Shown piece by piece: positions 1 to 13,600 of a stretch of DNA of 64,000 nucleotides; position 1 is the first letter of the stretch, and each line of letters opens with the position of its first letter. Where the stretch lies: positions 140,439,118 to 140,503,117 of the forward strand of contig OX465579.1 in the NCBI GenBank assembly GCA_950022655.1. The letters are read 5' to 3'. This stretch comes from Alentia gelatinosa (Eukaryota; Annelida; Polychaeta; Phyllodocida; Polynoidae). Made by a program: the position numbers and the translations under genes. The notes beneath the pieces are model-generated. The model was not told the DNA's origin, did no database searches, and worked only from the letters and a program-made list of their open reading frames with translations.

Positions 1-3000
1 TGGTAATACTGATTCAGCGTTCTTTGCACGTACACCCGCGTTCCCACACTCAGACCTAACTCACTGCTGCCTTCTATACCCGTTTACTTACATCAGGTAT
101 ACAAAGCAGTGCAGTGGGTATAAGCACGGTGCTCACGGCCAGCCAGGTATGCAGTATGTCACAATAAATGTTACTTGACATTGGTGACTACAGACTATGA
201 CCAGCGGTTTCCAACTCTCCGAAGGCGTTAAATAACTGTGACGTCTCCTTCTGGTTCTTCCTGTTCGCGAGATCATTGGTGTTTGGATTATGGCGCAGTG
301 GTATTGCAGAGCGTGACTGGGCTGGGCAAGGTGTACTTGTTTAACCCATCGAATCGTCGAACCGGATTGTGATATGATGAGGTGCCATTGTTCAGTGTAA
401 CATTTAGCCTGAGCAGTAGGAATTACCAGACAATAGCGAATACGTCACTGAATTAAACTGCCTCGTGTGCCATGTTCTGATTGTCTATGTTATCTCGAAT
501 GGCTTCAACTCATAGGGGTTATAGTCTATCGTTTACACGGACAATGTTTATCAGGCAATTTTACATAACAGCCCATAATCAGTGAATGCCTCGACCAAAT
601 ATTCAAACCGATCGACTTATTCAGTCACCAGGCTGTAGGCTTGTTTAGCAAATACCGTCTAGCACTGGTGATTAGCGCTATAGCTCTTCGTTACTTTTTT
701 GTTCCATGTGGTTCCTTTCATTTACATAGGATATATAAAGAGCTTTTGTCTAGTGACGCTTTAGTAATAAACCAGATCAGCCGGCTGTTTATTTCCTGCT
801 TGTGTTGCAATGCCTTCTGCTCTTGGTATCGATGGCAATGGACCGTGTCAATTTCCACATTAATATTTAGCCTGGGCGTGTGTTAATGTTGTGGTTACAC
901 AGATACACGACCGGCACACGTTTCCTGACAAAGTTCAAAGCTTGGTACCTTCAGAAAGAGCGGGCGAATAGCGTAATCTGCACCAACGTGTCTCTAAGAT
1001 GTACCACGCAGTGGAAGCCACATGGGAAGCCATCATGTCATAGTCCCCACAGCTGTTCCCCTAGGGCTAATGATTACCAGAATCCACACACAGACTCCTG
1101 AAAGCCTGCCATGAAGGAAAGTCGAGTCGACAAGCCCTAAATTCCCGAAAGGATGGCTCCAACGGAATAAATTGCATGGAATTATTATGGCCTTTTGCCA
1201 ATTTCCCTACTGTCATGCAGCTTGGCATTTTCCACCGTTATTGAACAGGGCTTATTGACCTTATATGTAAGGAATCCATAGTACACCATCAAAGAGTTGT
1301 TTGAGCCTTGAGATGCTTGCCTTGGCTTTCTGGTGCTCAAGTTTCAAAACAGCGGTTGTGCATTTGGGCATACAGCGGTGCACGTAAGAACTGATGGGTT
1401 GAGGAGGAAAGTCTATAGATTGGCTATTATCATGTAGATTAGCAGCCGTCAGGCATGGGTGGGCGTGTATATCATGTGTTGGCACCCCTGAGATTAAGCC
1501 CTAGCACCTGAGCTTAACCTCCACCTCCTCCCCCAAGCCATATAACGGTAATCTAATTACCCTGAATATTGCTGCGCTGTTGTTACAACCTATCTATGTA
1601 TATCTATAAAGGTGTATTTTCAGCACCTTTTGTGCTATTTCTCGGTAATCCGCGATATCCTGAAGTAAATATAGCTCACGTGTGATATTCTTAAAAACAC
1701 TGACATCCTATAAACATCCCAGATGAACCCCACAATCCGGAGGCTCGTAGGGAGACGGGGTAGGGTGTTTAAATGAACTTGAGGTGACCGGCAGGAGACA
1801 GTTTGTGGCGTTACCCTCCTGACGAATGTGAATAGGAAGACCAGGCCTGGCGTCCCTATGACCCTCCCAAAGCACCCACTGAATGCTAACTGTATTGACT
1901 GCACGCGCTCCACGCGCTGCCCATAACAATCCCCTCCCATGTGAGCGCCGCCCCTAACCCCACCCGGCCGCTCAGCCGACACTGGAGGCTGCCTCCCGAG
2001 TGAGGGGTCACAGCTCGAGGATCAAAAGGGCAAAAGGGATCCGGCTCGAGGCCCGACGAATAGATCACGCCAGGCAGCACTGAAAAAGAAGGCCCTCCTC
2101 CTCCATACGGTGGCCGGGTGAGTGGGCAGGCAGGCGGCGTGCAACATGGACCACAGCCCGCCCACGTTCCCCGCCCACTGCGCTGGGCTCCTGAGGGACA
2201 CGCCAGATAGAGTAGGGATCACAGCAGAATATACGGACTGTGATAGATACCACGCATCATGATGGGGTACTTCTCAGCACCCGGTCTTCTCAGTTGTAAG
2301 CTTGCCGACACTTGTCTGACCTATAAGTGTCAGTAGTGCCTAGACTGCGATTGGCTTGGGTCTATATCAAATACCCAGGATAGGATTATGCTCGATTATC
2401 ATAATAAAATGAAATAAGATCATTAAGTTGTCATTTTAGAGAAAGTTGCATCAGGACCTGGCTATTCGTTTTAATCAGATAACACGGTGTTCCGAAATCA
2501 TATACAATGACCTCATGCTTTGAGTTTCATAATATTCTGTTACTCTCATAGATACTCCTGTAACGATACATAAATCTCCTTTCGTTATAATACAAAGTGC
2601 GATTTGGCCAATTCCTGTAGATCCTAGGCCCGGATTACGACATTAATGAACTGTTTATTACATATCAATAGTGGTCTCTGTCTGTCTGTCTGTCTCTCGC
2701 CTCGCTATATGCTGATGACCTTTACTTCCGGCAGTTAGTGACCGTATAAAAAGTGGCATTTTTCTATACTACTTACACTACTCTTTAATACGAAAGTGGA
2801 GGCCATTTGGTGGTTGTTCTATTTTTTTTAAACGAAACTTTCCCGATCATGTAGACTGTATCGTAGTAGCTGTACATATTCTGTGGAAGCTTGTGTGCGT
2901 TAATTTTAAAGATAAGGAAAATCGTGATGAATTGAGTGGTAAAACTCAGAGACTACCAGCAGTCCATGCTTACCACCCAGCATGGCTGGTGGCTTACTTG

Positions 3001-5069
3001 GCTAATTACAGCGGATTGTTCGTCCTGGAGCTTATGCCGTCGATATCTCACTGTGGTATTCCAGTAGAATACCCAGCCCCGGACGCAATCAATTAGTATC
3101 GATGTCCTGCTATTAATTAATACTAATCCCGCATTTGGCGGTCGTCCATGCGATGCCAGCCGAGCCGGATGTACGTAGAACTGGAAACAGGCATGCGCAT
3201 TGATACCAAGAGTTTTTTGCTACCAGAAAGACAATGCTGACTTTTGTAACGGGGATTCTTTGTTGTGTTTACAATTGACTTTTTGTGGGTAATAGTTTTG
3301 ATTGATCGTTGCTTCATCTTGTGAAAATCATAGTGTTCCACTTCCAACACTTGAAATGAGAGCTCAAAACAAACCATATTAGAAACATTATACCATTCCT
3401 GATGCATCAAGTAATTACCCCTGGATTCTTATAGTCATCATTTTATCTAGAAAGCCAGGTATGAGCACGGTATTTACTCAGTTAGATCTGCTTCTAGTAA
3501 AAAAAAAGACGGCAGGGTGTTTTCTGTGAGCGCCTGATAGATCAGTCTGATTGCATTGAGCAGCAGTTTGTCCTGTTTTACATATAGAGTGGACAGTTAT
3601 CCTAGTGCCTTTGATAAAGTATCCCATCACAGCATCACCTCTATTTCCAAATGGGTGTTGAGGTAATCCTGGCTAATATTTCCCTCTGTAACAAATGTGT
3701 TAATGAGTATCGTACATAATTAAACGCAACTGGCCCTCACCCCCTGCGGGCAGGGTCAGAAATCGACCCGTTCTATAGTACCACTTTGTCTTACTGTGGT
3801 TAAGTCAGGTACACGTTCCCAGGGATCTATACTGAGAAGACAGGCAGGATATTAATGTTATTTCCAGATAACACTGCTCCTTGACAAAACATGATCGTAA
3901 GTATCGAGCCAGTTTAGGTTTTGAGCACACATGAACCAAGAGTGTTGATTATACACCATCCAAGTGTCAGCACCTCGTAAAATATTCATTATTATTGATC
4001 AGTTGTTTGGAATATCCCATTACTTTCGCATGTATGTTACTTTAACATGAAAAATTAGACCAGTATGTAATACGTTAGGGAGTAGTAGTGGTATACTTTG
4101 AATGTGTTTATCTATAATACCGTATCAGACTTTGTGGGCGTCCAACAAACAAACCACAAATATGTGGTTATCTGAAGGCGTATTTGTGTATCAAGCGTGG
4201 GTTTCCCGTCTAACTTGGCGGAGTCCCGCGGTGGTAAATAGGATGGCGTTTACCAAAGCCCGACTTGGCTTACAATGACCGGGCAATTTACAAGTAAGTT
4301 GATTCCAGTGCTGGAACAGATAATTTAACTTGGCTCTTGTTTCTATGGGTTTTTTTTCATCACACAGGAGAGTCGGAATGGAAAGCGAAATCAATGTAAA
4401 TGTTAATATTCATGAAAAAGGCGTATCAGTGAAAATCGGTACTTCTAAAAAAGGAAGCTCATATGTAGATTTTATGTAAAATGAAGATGTTTATATGTTG
4501 TGATCTCTAGACACTCAAATGACTCCGTGTACAAATATTTGTAATTTCTCTGTATCAAATCACTATTTTCCAGACAGTGGCTGGTTCCATTGTATTGTAA
4601 CGATGCCTATTCTTCTAGATATATTGAACATTACATCTCAGATACTGAACCCTATTTATCTAATAAAATATGTACATCAAAGGCATGACTTGACATTTTT
4701 CCCATTATAATAATTTAATCAAGTGTAATTGGAACAACTCGAAGAAAAGCAATGCATTTAACTAACGAGAGAAGTTGGGTATGGAAGAGATAAATCTCAT
4801 ATGGTCAATGGATTTTGGGATAACTAAAAGCGGAAAGAGAAGATGATAATGTACGGTGTGCATGTATTTGACCTTCAGCAAATACTTTTGGTTCACAAGG
4901 CAAGAGGAAATAACGCCTCCCCCTTTATCAAACACTACAGGCAGCATGCATCATGGCGGGAGGCCGACTGTCGTTGTATCAAGCGGCTTTGAAAGAGCTT
5001 GGCACTGGATCTAATGAATCAGTGTAGGACATTCTCGACAGTTTCCGCACAGCTTCCACCATACACAGT
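1..5069. other. Intergenic, no recognised gene
   Basis: I see no exon, RNA gene or mobile element that I can name here. Open frames are short and have no recognisable domains. A small GTCT microsatellite lies near 2671-2696. A GC-richer patch at about 1730-2230 stands out from the AT-rich surroundings but contains no coding signature I recognise. Confidence 0.5.
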
Positions 5070-5540
5070 GTGACGGCGGGAGTCGGCCCCATCCCCAAAC
5101 CCCCACGGCGACCCAGCCCTCTAAAGCTTCCAAACGCTGTCACCAATGTCCTTAATGGAGTATGGGTGGAGGCCAGGCAGGAGACTGGCACCTTTAACAT
5201 GACAGTACACTCCTGGCTTTTCAGTGCTGTCGCCCGGCTTCTCATTGCCTACCACCTCCATGGCTGCCCTAGTCGTTCCGCGCTGCCTCCTACAGCCAGT
5301 CTATGAGGTCCAACCTCAATGTGACTGTCGTTGCTTATTGCCTGAATCCCTGTTTTTCTCCTCCCGCGCCCAAACCCTCCTCCACTTCCCGCCCCGGTCT
5401 TTCCCCACTCTCCCGTTCTCCAAACCCCAGCGGCCCCACTCCACGGCTCGCCTGGGTCAGGGCCGGTCTCTCCATGATCACCATATTGATCCAAGCGCTG
5501 GCGCCCTCATCTAGACTTTGCTGTTCCATGGGGCTCTAAG
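5070..5540. other. GC-rich patch, function unknown
   Basis: The composition shifts to C-rich sequence with several overlapping open frames on both strands. Overlapping frames of similar length on both strands are what GC-rich sequence gives by chance, since stop codons are AT-rich. I recognise no protein. It could be a regulatory CpG-rich island or an unrecognised exon. Confidence 0.3.
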
Positions 5541-5974
5541 TGTTGAATATATACCGAAAACCAATATTTTGAAATCACAACCAATTCAGCTTTGATCCTT
5601 AAGGACAAATTAAGACATGGTTTGTTAAGTAATATTGATAACTATGATGTGCAGCTTGGTGATATTGTGTACTTAAAGTAATGATATACGAGACACACAA
5701 CGCCCCATTGTAATGGTGGTTGGAGACTGACGTGGTGGTGGTGCAAGGCCGCTCGTGCATGCACCACCGCCGCCACCACTAGCACCCAAAGGCGGGCGCA
5801 CAGCAGCAGCATCAAGTCCCTCCCGTTTCTATACCAGCACCGGGATACGCAATGTGAGTGGAGACAGGCTCCGTTACCACCCAGCGACTGTTGCACCACC
5901 TTTAATTAGGAAACCAATATAGAAATAGTAACCTTAAAAGTCAGATCTGCAATGAGGTTTACAGCTTAAATATC

Positions 5975-6264
5975 ATTATTATATACCTATGTCCGAACGT
6001 CTATCAAATACTGCCCGCTGCTAGGGGTGCAGTAATAATGATGTTCGTGCCCGCTGTAACTGCGATTTTGTGTGTCATTAAAATGGCGTTTTTTCACCAA
6101 TTAAAGGTATATAATAATAAGCAAACGTCCTCACTGTAGACGAAATGGTTCTCGTTCCCGGTCAGTCTTCATTTTCATTCTGCCTTCCGCCCATGGCATC
6201 AGGCAGTATGAAATCGACGACTGACTTTGAACAGGAACCGTTTCGTCCACAGTAAGGACGTTTC
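5975..6264 (+). repeat. Fold-back repeat family, copy 1 (core plus long hairpin)
   Basis: The core at 5975-6118 begins ATTATTATATACCT and ends in its inverse, AGGTATATAATAAT. It contains the family word ACTGCCCGCT. A hairpin follows directly, with arms about 6121-6184 and 6202-6264 (roughly 80 percent complementary by eye) and a short loop containing GGCATC. The same architecture occurs at 38198-38543 and 52372-52668. The stem sequence here is quite different from the other two copies, although the core ends are the same. It is a non-coding mobile repeat of unknown class. Confidence 0.7.
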
Positions 6265-8600
6265 CTAATATTACTGGTCGTATCCTTTTTAAAGATGAGA
6301 CTTGTTAAACGATATATCAAAACATCGACGATGCTTAAGCAAAACAAGTGATGAGGATGAAACCCGTGGGATTTACCATTCAATTTTCGAGAAATATAGG
6401 TGTACCCATAAACAAACTATAAGCTTCCACTAATGACTATCCAAGGCCTTTATACCATACTCTGAAGCAATTACGTGCTGACGATTCCAGCAAACATCGA
6501 TCTCTAAAGCACAAGGGAACGAAAGGTAATATAAGAAAGACTACACCATGGTGGGGTGGTTGCCATGTTGGATTTTATTGATCTTTTTTGGTACGAGGTT
6601 ACAGGTACAGTGGCTTCTACATTGGCTTCTCTACTACTGCAGCATCCAGCCGCCAACTACAACTCTTGAGAACGACTAGACAGACGGGGCCAAAACCAAA
6701 GTCATCTTTGACGGTGTATGTTTGTTCTCAATAGTGAGGGGGGGGGGGGGGGTATTTATCATTTATCAATCACTGGTGAAACATGTCTCTATTGCCATTC
6801 GGGACAAAATGATTTGCGATGCTGGTGGCAGGTTAATTTTCTAGGGAGCAACCTGGTGACTTGGTATTATTACCCTTCGCATGGTCGAAGACAGTGTCGG
6901 TGACCTACTTTCCCATCACTGAGAGGCCACATAGCGTGCACCTTGGCAAACACATTTTGGGAGGCTGGTAGAGTCCACTGGGGCCCGGGTATCATATAGG
7001 CATGCAAGGAGCTAATACACTGTACATATTGTTGCCCTATATATATTACTCACGACTGAAGCATCATCACTTAGTACGATTAGTGTTTTCACATGATATT
7101 AATGACCATTTGTACCTCAGTTCATAATCATCATCGCATTTGCACACAGCTATAACGCTTAACAATTCCGAACGCCCGTACAGGTGAGATGACAGCAGGT
7201 TTCTTTCCGATCCAGAATAATTGTGCTGGGGTAGGAATCACCCCAACTGAATTGTCAAATCACACACAAAGAGCATCTGTAGTTCTGTGTTGCTCAGAGA
7301 TGATCGGCTCTCAACATATTATTGCACTTACTGACTATAATTTATATTATCCAGAGGCCTCGCCCCACCGGGACAGAATTATCAACGAGCTACCTACACT
7401 CCTGTGTCAAAGACAGACAGTTTACATACAGGCAATAACAACATGCGTCCATTTACTGCATTATTTCACCTCACAGTAAGAAATGTACGGGTCGAACAAT
7501 AGTTACATTACCTTGTGCAGCTACACATAATAACTTATCTCTGTTTCACCTAGGATATACACAATAGTCACAGAGTTATCTATTTAGCGACCTCTACTGT
7601 ACAATCAGTTATCATGTTAACATCTTAAAGAGTAGACTATACAGTGTAGAATTATCAGATCATAGAGGATACGTGTATCACCACCAGAATACGCTCCAGG
7701 TCCTTAAATGTAAGTATGTTTTCCATCATCCATTTAGCTGTATATATTCATTCTTACATGTATATCATTTGTATAATTGGTCATAATATGTGTTCCGGGC
7801 TAAACACATCACGTTCAATGCATGGTCCATAATCCTCTTTATTTATATAACCAACACGTTTTAATCACACACAGTAAATATATTAGCCGATACACATTTC
7901 ATATATATATGTATAGAAATTATAGGTCAGAAATTAAGAAATAAAACAAATGTGAAAACGGTAACAAAAATAAAGTCATCTATTCAGAACAACAACTTTG
8001 TATGCCACGGAACTGCCGTTGTCTTATATATGTATGTTGATACACTGCACTATCATCATACTTAATGACTGACCTGCTTAATAAGGGTCTGAATACTAGT
8101 TCAGTTTAACAGTGTACAACTCTCAATATGGGTGTCTGGAATGTATACATGTTAAATAATGAATGTGCCGAGAGAGAACCATTATATTACAGTCGATAGG
8201 TGAGTAAACCCAACAGTTCCTAACAATTTGTGTCCCAACCAGCAATACTTTCTGGTACAAGAGGCGCACTGTTTGGGTTGGGTGGGAAGTGGGTATGCGC
8301 ATAGCAGATACACCCCTCCTCATCACTGCACACTACTACCACCAGCCAATATCACCACACTTACTAGCTACCCGTATCAGCCTGCTATGCAAGCCGGCCA
8401 ATCAGCGCATAACTAGAGCAAAGGCTTTCTAGTGGCCAGAGTGACTACCATTACCATCGGGCGTGATACACTTCTTATGGTTCAGTAAGCGCCCTAGGCG
8501 GCACTGCGCATACTGGGCTTTCATGACCACCATCAAAGGGTTCTTACCTACAGGCCCTGCTCGATCCTGCTGGCGATCGGAGCAAGCTGGCTGAGAGTGT
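6265..8600. other. Intergenic, no recognised gene
   Basis: No gene is recognised. A G15 homopolymer lies at 6738-6752. The remainder is AT-rich unique-looking sequence with short chance frames. Confidence 0.5.
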
Positions 8601-9052
8601 AAGGGAGAGTGATGGAGAGTGGGGGAGAGTGAGGATACTTCTCACCCCGCGAGCTGCTCAGCTGCTCATCACACGCCACTCGCCAAGATGGCGGCTCGCT
8701 CCGTGGCGATGGCAGGGCAGCGCAGGGACTGCATGTTGGCTGCTACACTCGCTCACCCCGTACACCACTCTCCATGCAGCGGCCTAGAGCAAGCCCGGAC
8801 TGGGCTGAGCTGCTCCCGGGCATATCCCCCAGTTACGCTGTATACCGAAACTGGCTCCCTTCACACCGCTCACATTGCCTCAGATCTACAGTTGAGGGGA
8901 CTCCTTCTCGTTACCATGGTAATGCAATGTGCTCAGGACGAGTGTGTGGAAAGGGGGATGAGCAATTTGATTTCCGGTTGTCTCCATCTCCCTCTCTCTG
9001 CCTCACAGTGTCCACACCCAGTGTCCACACTTTCTTATCATTTACTGATTAA
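8601..9052. promoter_or_regulatory. GC-rich patch with YY1-like motif
   Basis: GC-rich sequence contains AAGATGGCGGC at 8685-8695, which matches the YY1/Pleiohomeotic consensus often found at promoters just downstream of transcription starts. Overlapping plus-strand frames (one 172 codons) cover the patch but show no domain. A promoter is only one possibility; no downstream exon was recognised on either strand. Confidence 0.25.
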
Positions 9053-11149
9053 CCAGAAGCACCAGCTATTGTTGAATATAAAAAACAATACCCAGGGAGG
9101 ATTTATATCAACCACGAGATTATTAACACTAAGATAATTAACGGTAGAGGTTGAATTAAATGTACAGTTGTTTGTTGATTCCCACAAGGGTCTAAATAAT
9201 TAGTGTTCACGCCAAACGTTGGTGGTAGCCCCATCAATCACTGCGTACGGCAAGCTATTATCTGGTCCCGCAAAATTCTTGTTGTGGCAACAATTTGTTA
9301 ATGTACAACCTGAACTTAAGGATACACAGGCTGTGAATTATATTAGTCTGTATTTAAGTTAGTGCGTTAGTAAGGTCGCAATGTTGTGGTATTGGCTGCT
9401 AGTAAGTTTCGGACTGTCTGTGGCACTCCTTTTTTAGATAACAAATGGTGTAAACCTTCAACAAAACACATACATATGATAACTTCACAGTCCTCTGTAA
9501 GTCGTGCGTGTGGTTTGTTTCTCTGAGACAGAACCAAACCGGGTTTATTACAACAGATCTCCCATTCATTCAGTGTCTACATCACAACCCCGCAAAGACA
9601 AAGAAGGGCCCACAAATCAGACGGGCCAGGTTTGTAACTCAGACCAACAAATGTACAACACATCACCGCGGTCATGGCTTGGCAAATAGGTCACGGTAAC
9701 TGTTCCTTATCTAACGGCTACAAATAAAGTAAAATGTAACATAGCGTGGTCAGAAGTAAAACTCCCAACCCAATTACTACATGCTTCAGATCCTAGATAG
9801 ACTAGTAATGGTACCATTCCAGTGTGAATACCGACCAAGACAAATAGATAGGAAGGTTTTGAATTTTTGTATAGTGAGGTTGGCAAGGCAGACTTACACA
9901 CGTTCACAAACGATATACACATATTCTCATTTTATATTCACATATATATATATAATCGACAGAATAAGTGGTTCGTGAGAATATATTGCTTCCTGTTGCT
10001 CGATCATTTAATCAAATTAATTAACCCGAAAACATCAACATCAACTGGGAGACAGGCTGTCTCGAGGTGCGTGCCCCATCCCCTGTGGTAAAACTAGATC
10101 CAGCTAGTTGTAGTCAGCACTACAGGCAGGCCTATGCGGAGAGAGGCCACCCAGTCAGCAGACAACACAACCAAAACCCTTCTCTATGCTTTCACCAATC
10201 CCATCTGGAGGCAATAATTAAACAATCTGGTCACAGACATTTCCTGGCATCAATTTTTTTTTTAACATTGCTCTGTGAGCATGGAATGCAATTAAGAATG
10301 TTGAACAAACCCTTGGTTTTTGCCAGACTTTGGAATGAGGTATCCCAAACAGAATTATATCCCAAATCAGCTGCTGTAAGTCTATTTTGTAAGACGGTCG
10401 GTTTACGGTTGGTTACAAAGTAGTTCTTTTAACACATCGTTTCCAAATACTAAAATATCAAACTTGTTGACAATTTCAACTCATCATTCCAAGATTAGTC
10501 AATATAGGAGATGTTCAAATGGAAGAGCGGTGAACTTTAAGAGATGGTTCCTCTCAGGGTGTCTACCTCTTGCTGATAGTGTGCATGTCCTTGTGTATAG
10601 TATCACAACCCTTGTAACTCCTTCCAACGGCAAGAGGAACATAGGAGGAACGATACATTTAACACATTCCTCCAAGAAAGTACTCTGCTGTCACAAGTCA
10701 TATCGGTAATCCCCTTTCTCTCTACATGTCTCTCTCCGCTGTCCACCATTGAGGCCACTACACGCCTAGCTGGACAAGACCGAATACTTTAACATATCAG
10801 GCTAGCGAACCACTGGTGAACATACATATATAGACACAGGTCCCTCCGGTCAGACCAACAGCTCGGCAGCACTCCACAACAACATTTCACCCGCAGTGAT
10901 CAGCGTGTAAAGGCATGCGGCGCCAGTCGTGACGTACACCACACAGAGTCGTGACGTAGACTGCACAGGCGGGCGGCGGCGGGCACCTCACTCTAGTGCT
11001 GCCCCTCGTGGCTGTAGCAAGTCCTTCAGGGAGTGGAGAAAGTATAAATCAGCTGTTGGTTGCTTAATTGGCTGGATGGTGGAGGATGATGAAGCCAATA
11101 ATCCGAGGAAGATTTTTTGTTATATATATATATATTTATCTATCTTATC
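9053..11149. other. Intergenic, no recognised gene
   Basis: No exon or repeat that I can name. Two CGTGACGTA half-CRE-like words occur near 10928-10955. TA-rich simple sequence lies near 9942-9953 and 11121-11135. Confidence 0.45.
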
Positions 11150-11155
11150 TTTATT
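11150..11155 (-). promoter_or_regulatory. Candidate polyadenylation signal of Rab3
   Basis: The minus strand reads AATAAA here, about 450 nt past the Rab3 stop codon. It is the first canonical hexamer I found downstream of the stop. Chance occurrence is easy in AT-rich DNA, so this is tentative. Confidence 0.35.
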
Positions 11156-11248
11156 TTATGGGGAGGGTACCAGAATGGAGAAGTGGTCCCCTCGTTATGA
11201 CTGACCAGCATACAGAGTAAAGTCCACTGCACCATACACTCCTCTGGT

Positions 11249-11296
11249 CACGTGGTTTCCTCATAGGTCACGTGCACCCGCCACGCCCTCTGGTGG
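11249..11296. promoter_or_regulatory. Twin E-boxes next to a CTCF-like motif
   Basis: Two copies of GGTCACGTG have their CACGTG cores at 11249-11254 and 11269-11274, exactly 20 bp apart (about two helical turns). Nine bases further, 11283-11296 reads ACGCCCTCTGGTGG, which fits the reverse of the bilaterian CTCF core at all but the first base. The cluster lies about 300 bp beyond the Rab3 stop codon, inside or just at the likely 3' UTR. It could be an insulator or the promoter of an unseen gene. Confidence 0.35.
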
Positions 11297-11600
11297 GTGG
11301 CACCACACGACGTCCGGTCTCTTTCACTCATTATCGGATGACTTAGAACATTAAAAGCAGCATCTTACAGCATCTATGATCAATTGGTTTAGGAGCGTGG
11401 CATAAACAAATATCTTTTCTTTGTTTCCTTCACAGGTAGGCTTACTTCAACGTGTACGTATGCACAAGTTGTTGTCCACTTGCTCTTGCTTTTTTTTGTT
11501 AAGTGTTATCTGGGAAAGTTTTAAACTAGAATTCCTGGGCTAGTTTGAATTTTCTTTTTTGTATTTTTTTTCTCTATGAAGAAATGATGACGTCGTGGGA

Positions 11601-11788
11601 TTAACACTGGCAGCCTGAGTTCTGCGGGTTGGGGTTTTCTGTGAGTCGCTTCGTCTGCGGGTTGTTGACGATGGTGGGGTCCGAGTCCAGGCTCTCCGAC
11701 ATCTTGTCACAGATGATGTCTACGAGACGCTCAAAGACAGCCTTCACGTTAATGTTCTCCTTCGCACTTGTCTCGAAGAATTCAAGGC
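11601..11788 (-). CDS. rab3: Rab3 GTPase, last coding exon (exon 4)
   Basis: This exon encodes residues 158-218 of Rab3, the small GTPase on synaptic and secretory vesicles that controls exocytosis. It follows a good acceptor (TTTCAG) and starts with two bases that complete the split Gly157 codon. It supplies the G5 motif ETSAK (residues 162-166), the Rab3-typical helix ending DKMSESLD, a variable tail, and the C-terminal Cys-Gln-Cys at 216-218, the CXC signal for double geranylgeranylation. The stop codon TAA is at 11603-11601. The total from four exons (225+119+125+188 nt) gives 218 residues, the normal Rab3 length. The preceding intron is about 17 kb. Confidence 0.97.
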
Positions 11789-12070
11789 CTGAAAGGTAAA
11801 AGAAGTTGTGATCGTTAAAGTATAGCACTATTTCAATCAAATGGATATGAACGATCCGTATTCAATAGTTTTGTACACAAACAGTAGCAGTATCGTTTTA
11901 GTAAATCAGTGATATGTTCGAAGTTATTTAACCACATTTTCAGATGCATTAGCTACATAAGATAATTAGCGACGGAATATTAAAGATATAAATGTCCGTG
12001 TTAAGCATGTCTTCTATATGATATGAAAATAATTCATTAAGGTTCCTAACTTTAACGGTATATTTTATTT

Positions 12071-12084
12071 GGGGGGGGGGGGGG
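12071..12084. repeat. G14 homopolymer (C14 in the Rab3 pre-mRNA)
   Basis: Fourteen G on the plus strand, 282 nt upstream of the acceptor of the last Rab3 exon in transcript orientation. In the transcript it is a C tract, while the tracts in earlier Rab3 introns are G tracts. Confidence 0.9.
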
Positions 12085-13033
12085 AGAACCATTATCATTT
12101 CACAGAAGATACAAATCAAGAGGGCGATACAGACAAGAGAGAGAGAGAGAGCAATAGCGTCGACAACACCGGTTTGACCATTTGGGCACAATCCTGAGTT
12201 GAGTATGATAGTATAGAAAACGCAATTGATATATAGTATGAACAATGACCTTTGGCAAAATCGGAATTATCACTTTGGGAATAAACTAATCTATCTATGT
12301 AATAGTATGACCAATAACCCTTGGTAAGATAGCAAGTATCTATATGATAGTATGAACAATGGCCTGCGGGAAAATCGGAAATAGCTAAGTTATCCTCATA
12401 CACGTAGCGACACACAGACCTACACACAACACGACATGAATAAGGTTCAAGGCCATACCATGTCGCAATCAATACATTTCATATTTATTCATATATCGCT
12501 CATTCGGAAGAAGCCTGCTGACAGCGTGTAGCATCACGGTAAATCCCCTGCCCGTGCCTCCGGCTGATACTCCACCGCTGCTGTGGAAACAGCCGACACC
12601 GATACATACAGAACCAGCGCTAGTTGGCCGAGCCCTAGAATCTGTCGACTAAATGACAGCCCACACTGGTATCATCGATCAGACGGCAGGCTGACGGACC
12701 ATCCCCGGGTCGGCAAGACACGGCATTATACATTAGCCATGTCAGCCATCTGTTGGTCCTATGACTCTGCACGCCAACAGCAAGCCCCTCTTTAGACTGC
12801 TACCACAAGAGGTCACCAACAGTAACCTCCCCCACCCTCCCATTTCTTGAGCCAATCTTCTCTGGCCATTGGAAGCGGACGGCAGCGCCACTCGTCGGGA
12901 CGCTGGATAAATAGCACTTGCTGGCTGCCACAGAAAGTGAGTGGTGGCTGGCGGCCAACATGGTGTCATGGGAGAGATATGATGGCGATTCTTGTGACCT
13001 GCCAGTAGAATGCTTCCAGTGCAGGAGACTTTT

Positions 13034-13600
13034 CTTTGGAATCCGATGGTCCCATGAGGTTTGTCTCGTCAGGGTGTTTGTATTCCCTATAAGGTTCATC
13101 TATAGGGTGTATAGTCCCTAATAAGGAGATATCACTATGGTGTGTAGCCCCTAACAGGACTATCTTACTATGAAATGTGCGGCCCCTATAATGTCTGTTT
13201 CACTATTCTTTGGAATCCGATGGTCCCATGAGGTTTGTCTCGCCAGGGTGTTTGTATTCCCTATAATGTTCATCTATAGGTTGTATAGTCCCTAATAAGG
13301 ATATATCACTATGGTGTGTAGCCGCGAACAGGATTATCTTACTATGAAATGTGCGGCCCCTATAAGGTCTGTTTCACTATTGTGTATATAGCTTCTATTA
13401 AGCATGGTGTCACTATGGTGTGTTTAGTCCCTATCAGGTTGGTCTCACTCTGATGTGTGTTACCAGTATCAAGGATGTCTCGCTATGGTGTGTGTAGTCC
13501 CTATTAAGGATATCTAATAAGGTTTGTGTAGTCCATATCAGGTTCGTCTTGCTATGGTGTGTGTGGCCTTATTAAGGGCGTCTTATCATAACATGTTGTA
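13034..13600. repeat. Hierarchical minisatellite, 174-bp units built from about 43-bp subunits
   Basis: Two near-identical 174-bp units start at CTTTGGAATCCGATGG (13034 and 13208). Inside them and onward to about 13600 a shorter unit of roughly 40-45 bp recurs, recognisable by CCCTATAAGG-type words followed by CACTATGGTGTGTAG-type words. The later copies are more degraded. It lies in the long Rab3 intron and no coding is apparent. Confidence 0.85.

Noticed and set aside
8619..9137. 172-codon plus-strand frame in a GC-rich patch
   Set aside because: No recognisable domain, overlapping alternative frames of similar size, and GC-rich sequence makes such frames common. Kept only as a possible regulatory patch.
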